DNA of 27,112 bases from F23-D06 sp045600525 (GCA_045600525.1 JAZRYC010000022.1:1-27112); one strand, 5' to 3'. Positions 7,212-16,156 are shown, counted from the stretch's first letter. The notes: generated by a model not told the origin, from the letters alone. Program-made: numbers and translations.

Positions 7212-8588
7212 CTATTTAAGTCTCTTAAATTGGCAAGTGAAATGACGCATCAATTCAGCCTCCCACGTAATCTCAAGACCACGTTTAATACTGTCGCGGC
7301 GATCATATACATTTTTGAGCGCAGCAGCAATAACATCCATGTGGTTGTTTGTGTAAACACGACGAGGAATACATAGACGTACGAAATCCAAACCGCCAAA
7401 ACGATTCTCACGAGTTACAGGATCACGATCAGCGAGCACGTAACCGATTTCGCAAGCACGAATACCTGCTTCCAGATAAAGTTCGCAAGTAAGAGTCTGT
7501 GCTGGAAATTCTTCCTTCGGAATATTGGTGAGGACCTTGTCAGCATCTACGAAGATAGCATGACCACCGGCAGGACGCTGATAAGGAATACCATATTCAT
7601 CCAATTTCTTGGCAAGGTATTCAACTTGTTTTACGCGGGTCTCAATCATATCGAACTCCAAATTTTCACGAAGTCCAACAGCCAATGCATCCATATCACG
7701 TCCGTTCATACCGCCATAGGTCAAGAAACCTTCAAATGGGATACAGAATCTCTTGGCACCCTCGTACCATTCTTCCTTACGCGTTGCAATGAAACCACCC
7801 ATATTGACAAGGCCGTCTTTCTTTGCTGACATCGTCATAGAATCTGCATAACTGAACATTTCCTTAGCGATTTCGGCAATTGTCTTATTTTCATAGCCTT
7901 TTTCTCGTGTTTTAATAAAATAGGCATTCTCAATGAAACGGGCGCTATCCATATTTACAGGAACGCCATATTTGTGGCAGAGTTCGCAGGTTTCGCGAAT
8001 ATTCTGCATACTCACCGGCTGTCCACCAACAGTGTTGTTCGTCACGGTAAGAACCATAAAAGGAACATTGCCTTGGTTTTCTTTCAAAACCTTTTCCAAT
8101 TTTCCAAGACCAACATTACCCTTGAAAGGAACTTCAAGTTGGGTGTCGTGTGCTTCGTCACAAGTCACATCAATAGCAAAAGCCTTACGGCTTTCGATAT
8201 GGCCCTTCGTTGTATCGAAATGTGCGTTACCCGGGATAACCATGCCTGGTTTCACGAGATAGGAGAACAGCACGTTTTCTGCTGCACGTCCCTGGTGTGT
8301 TGGTATGACATATGGGAAACCTGTGATTTCAGTCACGGCATCTTTGAAATGGAAGAAAGAACGGGCTCCAGCATAACTTTCATCACCCATCATCATAGCA
8401 CTCCATTGCTTGTCACTCATTGCACCCGTACCTGAATCAGTACATAAATCTATATATACTTGTTCTGATTTCAACATAAAGATATTGTTGTGGGCTTCTT
8501 CAAGCCACTTCTCGCGCTCTGCGCGTGTGGATTTCTTAATGGGTTCAACCATCTTGATTTTCCACGCTTCTGCAAAAGGTAATTCCAT
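7212..8588 (-). CDS. tnaA: tryptophanase (tryptophan indole-lyase), PLP-dependent
   Basis: This enzyme cleaves L-tryptophan to indole, pyruvate and ammonia using pyridoxal phosphate. The 458-residue protein has the beta-eliminating lyase hallmarks: IDLCTDSGTGAMSDKQW, IPTHQGRAAENVLFSY, NNTVGGQPVS, DSARFIENAYFIK and the PLP-lysine block SAKKDGLVNMGG, with Lys257 the probable Schiff-base lysine. Tyrosine phenol-lyase is the close alternative. Two positions favour tryptophanase: GIRACEIG (Ile381), where phenol-lyases have Arg in GVRSMERG, and His449 in MRHFT, where phenol-lyases have Phe; this His aligns with E. coli TnaA His463. There is no tnaC-like leader, only 37 bases to the upstream MORN-protein gene, so it may be transcribed from further upstream. 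Indole is a known signal in gut bacteria. Confidence 0.9.
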   Translation of the reverse strand: MELPFAEAWKIKMVEPIKKSTRAEREKWLEEAHNNIFMLKSEQVYIDLCTDSGTGAMSDKQWSAMMMGDESYAGARSFFHFKDAVTEITGFPYVIPTHQGRAAENVLFSYLVKPGMVIPGNAHFDTTKGHIESRKAFAIDVTCDEAHDTQLEVPFKGNVGLGKLEKVLKENQGNVPFMVLTVTNNTVGGQPVSMQNIRETCELCHKYGVPVNMDSARFIENAYFIKTREKGYENKTIAEIAKEMFSYADSMTMSAKKDGLVNMGGFIATRKEEWYEGAKRFCIPFEGFLTYGGMNGRDMDALAVGLRENLEFDMIETRVKQVEYLAKKLDEYGIPYQRPAGGHAIFVDADKVLTNIPKEEFPAQTLTCELYLEAGIRACEIGYVLADRDPVTRENRFGGLDFVRLCIPRRVYTNNHMDVIAAALKNVYDRRDSIKRGLEITWEAELMRHFTCQFKRLK

Positions 8589-8625
8589 AATTTAAGTTTT
8601 TTATGATTAATAATTATTGTTTTAC

Positions 8626-9222
8626 TTATTTCTTTTCATCAAAATTTTCCGTTCTAACGAGTTTTTCATTCTGATCATAGAAACTCCAAACGCCTACACG
8701 TTTTCCATTCTTATAGAAACCGGTATAATAGACATTGCCATTCTCATAATAGACCACATAACGTCCATCCTCTTTCCCATTCTTATAGTGGGCCATGGTT
8801 TGAACATTTCCATTAGCATGGTAGGCATACCATAAACCGTCACGGGCATCATTGCGAACATTCCCATCTATATACTTCTTATTGCCGGGATAATAATGTG
8901 TCTCATGCACTTTCTTATTGGTTGCCTGTCCTAAGCTATCCATCTCATAATAATAGACGTCTCTCGGACTTTCATCCTCGTAAGAGACCAAAGTTCTTTT
9001 ATAATAGAGTGAATCTACAAAGTCTATTTCAGGAAAAACGTGCAAGGCGGACAAATCGTCTTTAACCTCCTCCGCCTTCAAATTCTGCTTAGGGTGAACA
9101 AAATGAACAGCCACACATACGCCTATCGTTATCAATAAGGCTATAACGGCAACGATGATCAAAACGAGGTTTTTTCTTTTGGAAAGCCTTGTATTATCTT
9201 GGTTTTTAATATCCTCTGACAT
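8626..9222 (-). CDS. membrane-anchored MORN-repeat-like protein
   Basis: The 198-residue protein has a short N-terminal tail, one transmembrane helix at about 18-41 (LVLIIVAVIALLITIGVCVA) and an extracytoplasmic domain. Residues about 128-194 hold at least three tandem units of roughly 23 residues: DGLWYAYHANGNVQTMAHYKNG, then GRYVVYYENGNVYYTGFYKNG, then GVWSFYDQNEKLVRTENF. These are MORN-variant repeats, as in the YwqK family, which databases often label antitoxin without local evidence. The start codon overlaps the upstream stop as TAATG (9220-9224), so it is translationally coupled to the OmpH-like gene. The function is unknown. The coupling suggests a joint envelope role with that protein. 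Confidence 0.82.
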   Translation of the reverse strand: MSEDIKNQDNTRLSKRKNLVLIIVAVIALLITIGVCVAVHFVHPKQNLKAEEVKDDLSALHVFPEIDFVDSLYYKRTLVSYEDESPRDVYYYEMDSLGQATNKKVHETHYYPGNKKYIDGNVRNDARDGLWYAYHANGNVQTMAHYKNGKEDGRYVVYYENGNVYYTGFYKNGKRVGVWSFYDQNEKLVRTENFDEKK

Positions 9223-10019
9223 TATTTCTTCTTTTTATTCTTTTTGTGAAAAGGTTTATTCAGTTCATCTAACACCTCTTGGGTAATATCTTTCGTCGGA
9301 TCCGCATAAATCAACTGACCTGCCGTCTGGTAAGTAAACACATAGGATGCATTATGTTTGGCATTGATTCTGGCTGCGGCAGCAGACAATGAATCAGCAA
9401 TCTGTGCTAAAGCAGCTGTATAACGAACCTGAAGATCTTCCACTGCTTTTTCATAGTCACCTTGAAGTTTTTCGCTTTCCTGTTGCAGGGAAATCTGAGC
9501 ATATTCTGCCTGTTTCTGCGTCAATTGGCCGGATTGGTAATTCTGTTGGAAATTAGAAGCCTTCGTTTCTAATGCTTTTTGACGGTTTTGGAAAATCACT
9601 GCCTGGCGCTGTTTTTCGGCATCAATACTATCCATCAACAGACTCACCATCTCATATTTCTCATTAATGGAATCAATATTCACATATACAATATCACCAT
9701 TACCCGGCTTTCCTGCTGGCACAACTGGGGCAACTTCCTTATGTCCGCAGAAATGAAGAATATACAGGACAATTACGGCGATTAAAAGAATGCCGTCAAA
9801 AATATATCTGCCAATGGGGCAACTTTTCTTGGAGGGGCAGGCCGCAACTTTCTCTTCTAATGCCGCATCTTTTCCTTCCGTTGGTTTTGAACATTCTTCC
9901 GGAGTTTCTGAAGCAGAACGTTCTGCCTTTTCATGGGATTCTACTGCCGTAAAGCCAGGCATCATTTCATCCGGAACCACATTCTCCACCGGATTATTCA
10001 AATCTCTCTTTTCTTCCAT
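9222..10019 (-). CDS. OmpH/Skp-like coiled-coil protein with transmembrane anchor
   Basis: The 265-residue protein differs from ordinary Skp, which is a small periplasmic chaperone with a cleaved signal peptide. Here residues 1-72 form an acidic, Ser/Glu-rich cytoplasmic tail ending in CPSKKSCPIGRYIFDG, and residues 73-91 form one membrane helix (ILLIAVIVLYILHF). Residues about 108-254 are the OmpH-like part: IVYVNIDSINEKYEMVSLLMD, a long coiled coil (EKQRQAVIFQNRQKALETKA and onward), and the closing TYQTAGQLIYADPTKDITQEVLDELN, which is typical of the family. It probably projects into the periplasm and may bind unfolded outer-membrane proteins, but the anchor argues for a specialised job. It is preceded by recQ (39-base gap) and coupled to the MORN protein by TAATG. 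Confidence 0.85.
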   Translation of the reverse strand: MEEKRDLNNPVENVVPDEMMPGFTAVESHEKAERSASETPEECSKPTEGKDAALEEKVAACPSKKSCPIGRYIFDGILLIAVIVLYILHFCGHKEVAPVVPAGKPGNGDIVYVNIDSINEKYEMVSLLMDSIDAEKQRQAVIFQNRQKALETKASNFQQNYQSGQLTQKQAEYAQISLQQESEKLQGDYEKAVEDLQVRYTAALAQIADSLSAAAARINAKHNASYVFTYQTAGQLIYADPTKDITQEVLDELNKPFHKKNKKKK

Positions 10020-10058
10020 AACAAATAATATAGTCTAAAAAATCAAAATAATTCATTA

Positions 10059-12263
10059 TTAATTGCCGACATCGGAAAGATACTTAATACGCATCACGCG
10101 AATTTCCTCCATCGTATATTCATCATCACCCAATTCATCCAAGGCTTTTTCCACAGAATCCGAATCCGCCGTCGCGAAATAATCCAAAATATCCTCCTGA
10201 TGGTAGGGTTCAATTTCCTCGTCTATATAGTATCCAATATCAATTTTCGTACCGGAGGCAACAATCATCTCTATTTCCGTAAGCAGCTCATTCATATCCA
10301 AGCCTTTCGCTATGGCAATATCCTCAAAGCTGAGTTTACGATCAATACTTTGAATAATAAACACCTTGATTGCCGATTTCTTCACCACAGAACGAACCAC
10401 AAAATCTTGCGGACGCTCAATTTCGTTTTCCTCGACATAGTTCTTAATCAATTCAATAAAACGTCTTCCGTACTTTTGAGCCTTTCCCGTGCCAACACCC
10501 GCGATATGGGTCATTTCCTCTATTGTTGTAGGATACTGAATACACATATCCTCCAATGAGGGATCTTGGAAAATAACAAAAGGAGGAATATTTTCCTCTT
10601 TGGAAATGGTTTTACGCAGATCTTTCAACAAGCTGAACAATGTCGTGTCAAAAGCATCTTCAACACCACCGACAACAGGCGTATCCATTTCTTCTTCTTC
10701 CTCCTCTTCCTTCTCCACATCAGGCTTGATAGTCATAATGGAATACGGATTGACCATATACTGTTCGCCTTTGGACGTAATTTTCAGCAGGCCATAATTC
10801 TCAACATCTTTTACAATGAGATTGTCAAAAATAGCCAAACGTACAATATTCGACCAGAACTTGGCATCATATTCTTCGCCTTCGCCAAACTGTTTGAGCT
10901 TATTATGCTTGAATTTAACAATCGAAGTTGTCTTATTACCAGTAATGATATCTACAATCTGGTCTTCCTTAAATTGCTGTTTTACTGTCTGAACAACCTC
11001 CAGGACAAGCAATATCTGTTCTGAAGCATTCATCTTAGGTTTGGGATGATTGCAATTATCGCAGTTATGGCAGTTCTCATCCTCATAATTCTCGCCAAAA
11101 TAATGCAGCAAATGTCTTCGGCGACAACTTGTAGATTCCGCATAAGAGGCCGTTTCAGCAAGTAATTCCTTGACAATTTCCTGCTCGGCGACAGCCTTCT
11201 TGGTGGAGAATTTCTCCAACTTATGCAAATCCTTATAATCGTAGAATGCGATACATATTCCTTCTCCATCATCACGGCCGGCCCTACCCGTCTCCTGATA
11301 ATAGCCTTCCAAACTTTTAGGCATATCATAATGAATAACGTACCGAATATCGGGTTTGTCAATCCCCATACCAAAGGCAATCGTGGCTACGATCACATCC
11401 GCCTTTTCCATCAAAAAGTCATCTTGATTCTGCACACGGGTTTTAGAATCCAACCCGGCATGATACGGAAGTGCACGAATCTTATTAACTTGCAAAAAAG
11501 CAGCTAATTCCTCAACTTTCTTACGACTTAGGCAGTAGATAATGCCGGATTTCCCCGGATGGTTTTTAATAAACTTAACAACTTCCTTATCGACGTCCTT
11601 TGTCTTTTCACGAATTTCATAATATAGATTCGGGCGATTAAATGAAGAAATAAAAACTTCAGCCTTCTCCATTCCAAGATTTTTCTGGATATCGCTCTGG
11701 ACCTTCGGGGTTGCCGTTGCCGTTAAAGCAATGACAGGAACCTTTTGCCCAATCTTTTCAATAATTGCTCTGATTCGACGATACTCAGGTCTAAAGTCAT
11801 GTCCCCATTCAGAAATACAATGGGCCTCATCTATGGCATAAAAAGAAATATTAATATCCTGGAAGAATTGGACGTTTTCTTCCTTTGTCAAAGATTCTGG
11901 AGCAACATACAACAATTTGGTTTTTCCAGATAAAAGATCTTGACGAACTTCATTGATTTCGACTTTTGAGAGTGATGAGTTAAGGAAATGAGCAGTACCG
12001 CTTTCGGCGCCAAAACCACGAATGGCATCCACCTGATTCTTCATCAAGGCTATCAAGGGCGAAATCACAATGGCTGTACCTTCCTTCATAAGAGCCGGCA
12101 GCTGATAGCACATTGACTTTCCTCCACCTGTCGGCATGATCACGAAGCAATCCTTACCTTTCAACAAGGCCTTGACGATCTTCAATTGATCACCCTTGAA
12201 CTTATCAAAACCAAATACAGTTTTCAGTGTACTTTGAATTTCCTTGTCGGTAAAATTTTTCAT
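10059..12263 (-). CDS. recQ: ATP-dependent DNA helicase RecQ
   Basis: This is a 3'-5' superfamily 2 helicase acting in recombination and replication-fork repair. The 734-residue protein has a Walker A motif in MPTGGGKSMCYQLPA (43-57), the DEAH box in FYAIDEAHCISEWGHDFRPE (141-160), TATATP near 181-186, and the second helicase domain ending in QETGRAGRDDGEG. A RecQ zinc site follows at roughly 378-401 (CRRRHLLHYFG, then CHNCDNC). After an acidic linker with a run of seven glutamates come an HRDC domain (about 541-611, MTHIAGVGTGKAQKYG) and a helix-turn-helix-like tail (LSFEDIAIAKGLDMNELLTEIE). I chose the ATG at 12261-12263; an in-frame TTG two codons upstream is less likely. A TAnnTTTG element lies upstream. 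Confidence 0.96.
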   Translation of the reverse strand: MKNFTDKEIQSTLKTVFGFDKFKGDQLKIVKALLKGKDCFVIMPTGGGKSMCYQLPALMKEGTAIVISPLIALMKNQVDAIRGFGAESGTAHFLNSSLSKVEINEVRQDLLSGKTKLLYVAPESLTKEENVQFFQDINISFYAIDEAHCISEWGHDFRPEYRRIRAIIEKIGQKVPVIALTATATPKVQSDIQKNLGMEKAEVFISSFNRPNLYYEIREKTKDVDKEVVKFIKNHPGKSGIIYCLSRKKVEELAAFLQVNKIRALPYHAGLDSKTRVQNQDDFLMEKADVIVATIAFGMGIDKPDIRYVIHYDMPKSLEGYYQETGRAGRDDGEGICIAFYDYKDLHKLEKFSTKKAVAEQEIVKELLAETASYAESTSCRRRHLLHYFGENYEDENCHNCDNCNHPKPKMNASEQILLVLEVVQTVKQQFKEDQIVDIITGNKTTSIVKFKHNKLKQFGEGEEYDAKFWSNIVRLAIFDNLIVKDVENYGLLKITSKGEQYMVNPYSIMTIKPDVEKEEEEEEEMDTPVVGGVEDAFDTTLFSLLKDLRKTISKEENIPPFVIFQDPSLEDMCIQYPTTIEEMTHIAGVGTGKAQKYGRRFIELIKNYVEENEIERPQDFVVRSVVKKSAIKVFIIQSIDRKLSFEDIAIAKGLDMNELLTEIEMIVASGTKIDIGYYIDEEIEPYHQEDILDYFATADSDSVEKALDELGDDEYTMEEIRVMRIKYLSDVGN

Positions 12264-12334
12264 TGGCAAATGAGTTTCAAATTATGAACTTACATCTATC
12301 GAAGCACAAAAACCTTCATTTTTCTAATGGAAAA

Positions 12335-12342
12335 CAAAGATA
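12335..12342 (-). promoter_or_regulatory. Bacteroidetes-type -7 promoter element for recQ
   Basis: Read on the minus strand this is TATCTTTG, matching the Bacteroidetes -7 consensus TAnnTTTG. A TTTG that could serve as the -33 element lies at 12367-12370, with a 24-base spacer, a little longer than usual. The recQ start codon is about 70 bases downstream. The predicted leader shows no other clear element. Confidence 0.5.
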
Positions 12343-12404
12343 TAAAAATTTTAATGAGTTCGGCCACAAATTATGTCAGAAAACGCACATTTTTTTTGAC
12401 AACA

Positions 12405-13373
12405 TCAATACACCTTATCTTTAAGAAGATAGCGTGTCACATAGGATTTCACACCATTTTCCAGAGAATAAAATGAACGGCGATAGCCAACGGCTCTTAT
12501 TTTCTTCATATCAGCCTCTGTGTAATACTGATATTTATCACGAATATCCAACGGGATATCAATATATTCAATATTTGGCTCCTGCTTCATCGCGTAAAAA
12601 GTGGAAAGGGCAAGGTCCTTAAACGAACGGGCAAGACCAGTTCCAAGGTTATATATCCCACTTTGGGGATGATGAACCATAAACCAATAAATAACTCGAA
12701 CCAAATCTTTCACATAGACAAAGTCCCTCAGTTGTTCACCATCGGCATATTCAGGCCTATGCGACCTAAAAAGCCTGACATGACCGGTTTCAACAATTTG
12801 ATGATAGGAATGAAGAATAACCGAAGCCATACGTCCCTTATGATATTCATTCGGGCCATAGACATTGAAAAACTTAAAGGCATACCAATAGGGAGGTGCT
12901 AAAGCAGACTGTTTCAGCACCCACTTATCTATTTCATTTTTAGATTTACCATAAGGATTCAAGGGCTGCAGGCGATACGCCAACTTTTCGTCATCCAAGT
13001 AGCCGAATTCTCCAGCGCCATAAGTTGCTGCCGATGAAGCATAAATCAGTGGGATCCCATATTGCGAGGCAAATCGCCACATCCGCTGCGTATAATAGAC
13101 GTTTAATTCCTCAAAAACAGAGTAGTCAAACTCCGTGGTATCCGTTCGAGCACCCAGATGAATAATGAAATCAATTTTCTCAGCATTCTGTTCTGCCCAC
13201 TCAAAAAACTGATTCCTATGGATTTTGTCAATATAGGTTTTTCCTTCCCAATTACGCCTCTTGACATCTTTAGAAAAATCATCCACCAATATGAGATCAT
13301 TCCGCCCCATTTCATTCAATTTCGCAGCCATACAACTGCCAATAAATCCAGCAGCTCCAGTGATTACTATCAT
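12405..13373 (-). CDS. hldD: ADP-L-glycero-D-manno-heptose 6-epimerase
   Basis: This enzyme converts ADP-D-glycero-D-manno-heptose to the L-glycero form, the last step in making the activated heptose used for lipopolysaccharide core and related glycans. The 322-residue protein is an extended short-chain dehydrogenase with NAD(P)-binding GAAGFIG at 6-12, the serine block YASSAATYGAG (111-121) and the catalytic YGKSK (Tyr141, Lys145). The family-specific blocks FKFFNVYGPNEYHKGRMAS and YNLGTGLARSF are present. The frame remains open 50 codons upstream, but the Rossmann fold begins at the ATG at 13371-13373. A promoter-like element lies 17 bases upstream, and the porN terminator lies between the two genes, so it is probably transcribed separately from the T9SS cluster. 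A 135-base spacer plus leader separates it from recQ. Confidence 0.94.
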   Translation of the reverse strand: MIVITGAAGFIGSCMAAKLNEMGRNDLILVDDFSKDVKRRNWEGKTYIDKIHRNQFFEWAEQNAEKIDFIIHLGARTDTTEFDYSVFEELNVYYTQRMWRFASQYGIPLIYASSAATYGAGEFGYLDDEKLAYRLQPLNPYGKSKNEIDKWVLKQSALAPPYWYAFKFFNVYGPNEYHKGRMASVILHSYHQIVETGHVRLFRSHRPEYADGEQLRDFVYVKDLVRVIYWFMVHHPQSGIYNLGTGLARSFKDLALSTFYAMKQEPNIEYIDIPLDIRDKYQYYTEADMKKIRAVGYRRSFYSLENGVKSYVTRYLLKDKVY

Positions 13374-13389
13374 AATATTGAATTTTTCG

Positions 13390-13397
13390 CAAACATA
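13390..13397 (-). promoter_or_regulatory. Bacteroidetes-type -7 promoter element for hldD
   Basis: Minus-strand TATGTTTG fits TAnnTTTG and ends 17 bases before the hldD ATG, which would give a very short leader. It lies downstream of the porN terminator, exactly where a new promoter would be needed. No convincing -33 TTTG was found at the usual distance, so confidence is moderate. Confidence 0.45.
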
Positions 13398-13457
13398 CAC
13401 AAAATTCCCATTAAACTCCACCTTCAGGAAAATAAAATCCATAGCGCGGAAAATAAA

Positions 13458-13490
13458 AAAAGGTGCCGAATGGCACCTTTTATATTTTTT
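13458..13490 (-). terminator. rho-independent terminator after the T9SS gene cluster
   Basis: A 10-bp perfect stem, AAAAGGTGCC (13458-13467) with GGCACCTTTT (13472-13481), encloses a GAAT loop. On the minus strand the stem is followed by a T-rich tail (TTTTTTATTTT). It begins 20 bases after the porN stop codon and closes the por cluster. On the plus strand it is also followed by T residues, so it could work in both directions. Confidence 0.85.
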
Positions 13491-13510
13491 ATTATGAAAA
13501 AGTCTAAATC

Positions 13511-14449
13511 TTAAAATTCCCAAAGATCACTTTCAAAAGTACGAAGTCTATCCGTGATCTTTTCAGATTCAATGCGTTGGTCACGAGAATTGGCAATGTA
13601 TTCCTGAATCTCACGATCATACACATTAGCTTCCTTATAAATCAAACTTGCAAAATCTCTCTTCCAAGTCAACAATGCATCAAAGGAAAGACGTTGAGCA
13701 TTGTTCTTCACATTATACACTTCTTGTTTGGCGAGGAAAGGTCTCAATTCGTTATAGTAAATATAGCCGAACATTTTCTTCGTCAAAGCACCCTTCACGT
13801 CTTCTTCGTCTTCTTCAGGTTCATCCTCAATACTCATAGACATATTAGGACGTTCATATTCGATAATCGGACAAAGTTGAAGAATCTGGACATAGAATTT
13901 AGAAGCCTGCTTGTCAAAATACCAAATTTCCTTGATATTATAAGAGGTAATCTCTTTAGATTCAAATTGGATAACCATATCCTTGGTTCCGATTTCCTCG
14001 CCAGTTTCCTCATCATAATCAGGAATAGGGTATGTCATAGCCAAATTGCCTTTGATTTCATCACGTGAATACGGGGTCGTACACATGTCATCTGAATAGA
14101 CAGGAAGTACGCCTTCAGTTTTTTCAGGATTATCCATATCCACGGCATCAAAGATAACTTGTGCCAAACTTCTCCACGTGCCACGAACTTCGGTCGGGAA
14201 ATAAAGTGGGTGATTGACTTTCTCGCGCAAGTCAATCGTTCTCCAAATCGTGTAATAATACATCACATCGGCCTGGCGAATAGGAGGATAGGCCACCGGG
14301 TCAGAAAAGTCTCCTACATCAACCTGTTCCCATGCAAACTCCACAGGGGCACGAAGTGGTTGTTGCATAGTGCTGCCGTCTTCCTCTTCTTGAGCAAAAG
14401 CGCAAACAAACGCAACAAGACCTAATAATAATAATGCAAACTTTTTCAT
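13511..14449 (-). CDS. porN: type IX secretion system ring protein PorN/GldN
   Basis: PorN binds the lipoprotein PorK, and together they form large periplasmic rings under the outer membrane that are essential for T9SS export. The 312-residue protein has a signal peptide (MKKFALLLLGLVAFVCAFAQ) and GldN-type blocks: ADVMYYYTIWRTIDLREKVNHPLYFP, KEIWYFDKQASKFYVQILQLCPI and MFGYIYYNELRPFLAKQEVYN. An acidic stretch (EDEPEEDEEDVKG, about 205-217) interrupts the conserved sequence. It is the last gene of porPKLMN, 21 bases after porM, and is followed by a strong terminator. The assignment is supported by both sequence and gene order. Confidence 0.93.
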   Translation of the reverse strand: MKKFALLLLGLVAFVCAFAQEEEDGSTMQQPLRAPVEFAWEQVDVGDFSDPVAYPPIRQADVMYYYTIWRTIDLREKVNHPLYFPTEVRGTWRSLAQVIFDAVDMDNPEKTEGVLPVYSDDMCTTPYSRDEIKGNLAMTYPIPDYDEETGEEIGTKDMVIQFESKEITSYNIKEIWYFDKQASKFYVQILQLCPIIEYERPNMSMSIEDEPEEDEEDVKGALTKKMFGYIYYNELRPFLAKQEVYNVKNNAQRLSFDALLTWKRDFASLIYKEANVYDREIQEYIANSRDQRIESEKITDRLRTFESDLWEF

Positions 14450-14470
14450 AATAAATATTGTATTTAAGAA

Positions 14471-16105
14471 TTATCTTATACGTACGGAGAAGCCATCCAA
14501 AGTACGAGTACCTGCTTCTGAAGAGACTTTAATGTCTTCAAAATAAATAACGGTATTGGAGGAAGCCTTTTGGATTTTAGACTTCACAGCTTCAGACAAA
14601 GCACCGCCTTGGCAGGCAATAGCAGGTTCTTCCATACCCTTACTTACAATCGTCACACGGAAAGAATTAACCTTCCATTTCAAATCATAGGCAAAATCCT
14701 CAGCCATAGCAGCACGAATCACAGGATTTGCCAGCAATTCAGCCTTGGCACGCTTACCACTACGGATATTAGCACCCAAAACGGCACGAGGATCTGGAAC
14801 CTTCTTAACACGGAAGGTTGTTGAACCTAAAGCCTTACTACCCGCATCACCTAATTTAGCACTAACCGTTGCACTGACCGTTTTGCCAATCAATGAAGAC
14901 GGAACAGTAACATTATATTTACCACCACCGGCACTTGAAACACTACAACCAGGGAAGGAAACGCTTAATTTGCCAGGATCAACAGGAGCAGAAACAGATA
15001 CCGGATTGGCAATCTGAGCATAAAGCACATTCATCTTGTCAGCTGCAATCGTTGCAGAAGGCTTCAATACACTATACTTATCAGAGAAGCCATAGCATTT
15101 CGGCTTTCCGCTAGGATCCATAATCTTAATCAAACCAGCATATCTTTGTTCTCCAAGACCACCTGCAGCAATTTTCAACTTAACAATACCATTTTCGCCT
15201 TCCAACTTTATAGCACTACCGATGCCTGCTTCGGTAAGGGTGTCAGCACCCATTTTATAGTATACCTCAGGTGTTTGCTTGGTATCATAAGCAGCTACAA
15301 TAATATCTGCCTCATAGCTGTCGCCTTGGAACACCATTTGAGACTTTGGAATAGCACGACCAGAAATATGGTCGAATTTAAAGTCTTCAGCGCTAATAGA
15401 AGCCTTCAAATAGGTAAGCATAGCGCTTTCGGCGTTTCTTACCTCACCGATTTCCTTATTCAACAAAGTAACGGCAGCAGCAGCAATGATATGGTCAAAA
15501 TTATGTTCTTCCCAAGAAACGGTAGCCCCTTCTTTGACAAACTTCTTATCAACATCCAAGCCAATAGCTTGGGAAAGTTTCTCACGATCCGGAGCCTTTG
15601 CCAATTTCAAAATGCTAGCCTTATAAGCTTTAAGTTTCTTAGCTAATTCCTTAGCTTTTCCTTTATTGATCATGAAATCCGTCGGTTTATCAAAGTTTTC
15701 CTTAGCCTTCATCGTACCCACGGTTGTCGGTTCCTTAACCTTTTTACCATTTGCATCTTTAACTTCTGCCAAAGTATCACCATCAACGTACATAATAAGA
15801 TCGCTGCGGAGACCTTCAATATAGGAAATCATATTATTAGTTTCCTTCTTGAGTTGTTTGGCATTCGTATAGGCATCGTGAATTTTAGCCTCACCGAGGA
15901 TTAACTTCTGCTGTTCGAACCAGTTATAATCACTATTATTTTGAGAAGTCGCATTTTGCGTAGAGATAGCCAATGTATCGTCCACCACGATAAAAGCATT
16001 AAGAATTTCAGCGGAAACATTCAATGCAAGCATGGCGGTGTACACCAAGTACATCATCTGAATCATTTTCTGTCTCGGGGTCTCCGGACAATTTGTTGCA
16101 CCCAT
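14471..16105 (-). CDS. porM: type IX secretion system motor protein PorM/GldM
   Basis: PorM forms dimers anchored in the inner membrane. Its long periplasmic part carries energy from the PorL/PorM motor to the PorK/PorN ring. The 544-residue protein begins with the family hallmark PRQKMIQMMYLVYTAMLALN (11-30), in which the single transmembrane helix lies, followed by VSAEILNAF. An extended helical N-terminal periplasmic region follows and then beta-rich domains, for example AIANPVSVSAPVDPGKLSVS and GSKALGSTTFRVKKVPDP, ending DGFSVRIR. The length is slightly above the approximately 515 residues common in GldM. It lies 51 bases downstream of porL and 21 bases upstream of porN. Confidence 0.95.
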   Translation of the reverse strand: MGATNCPETPRQKMIQMMYLVYTAMLALNVSAEILNAFIVVDDTLAISTQNATSQNNSDYNWFEQQKLILGEAKIHDAYTNAKQLKKETNNMISYIEGLRSDLIMYVDGDTLAEVKDANGKKVKEPTTVGTMKAKENFDKPTDFMINKGKAKELAKKLKAYKASILKLAKAPDREKLSQAIGLDVDKKFVKEGATVSWEEHNFDHIIAAAAVTLLNKEIGEVRNAESAMLTYLKASISAEDFKFDHISGRAIPKSQMVFQGDSYEADIIVAAYDTKQTPEVYYKMGADTLTEAGIGSAIKLEGENGIVKLKIAAGGLGEQRYAGLIKIMDPSGKPKCYGFSDKYSVLKPSATIAADKMNVLYAQIANPVSVSAPVDPGKLSVSFPGCSVSSAGGGKYNVTVPSSLIGKTVSATVSAKLGDAGSKALGSTTFRVKKVPDPRAVLGANIRSGKRAKAELLANPVIRAAMAEDFAYDLKWKVNSFRVTIVSKGMEEPAIACQGGALSEAVKSKIQKASSNTVIYFEDIKVSSEAGTRTLDGFSVRIR

Positions 16106-16156
16106 TTTCTAAGAATTTAGTTTAAAATTAGTGAATTGAGATGATTGTACTCTTTA

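Noticed and set aside
8626..9222. Antitoxin label for the MORN-repeat protein
   Set aside because: YwqK-type MORN proteins are often named antitoxins in databases, but there is no toxin gene beside it and the protein is a membrane protein.
10566..11024. 152-codon open frame on the plus strand inside recQ
   Set aside because: It is antisense to a strongly conserved RecQ helicase, is rich in Phe, Ile and Asn as expected of a complementary frame, and resembles no protein family.
12264..12269. TTG start of recQ two codons upstream of the chosen ATG
   Set aside because: The ATG at 12261-12263 gives the family-typical N-terminus, and no ribosome-binding signal favours the TTG.
15146..15646. 166-codon open frame on the plus strand inside porM
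   Set aside because: It is opposite to a conserved T9SS gene, has no signal or domain, and shows typical shadow composition.
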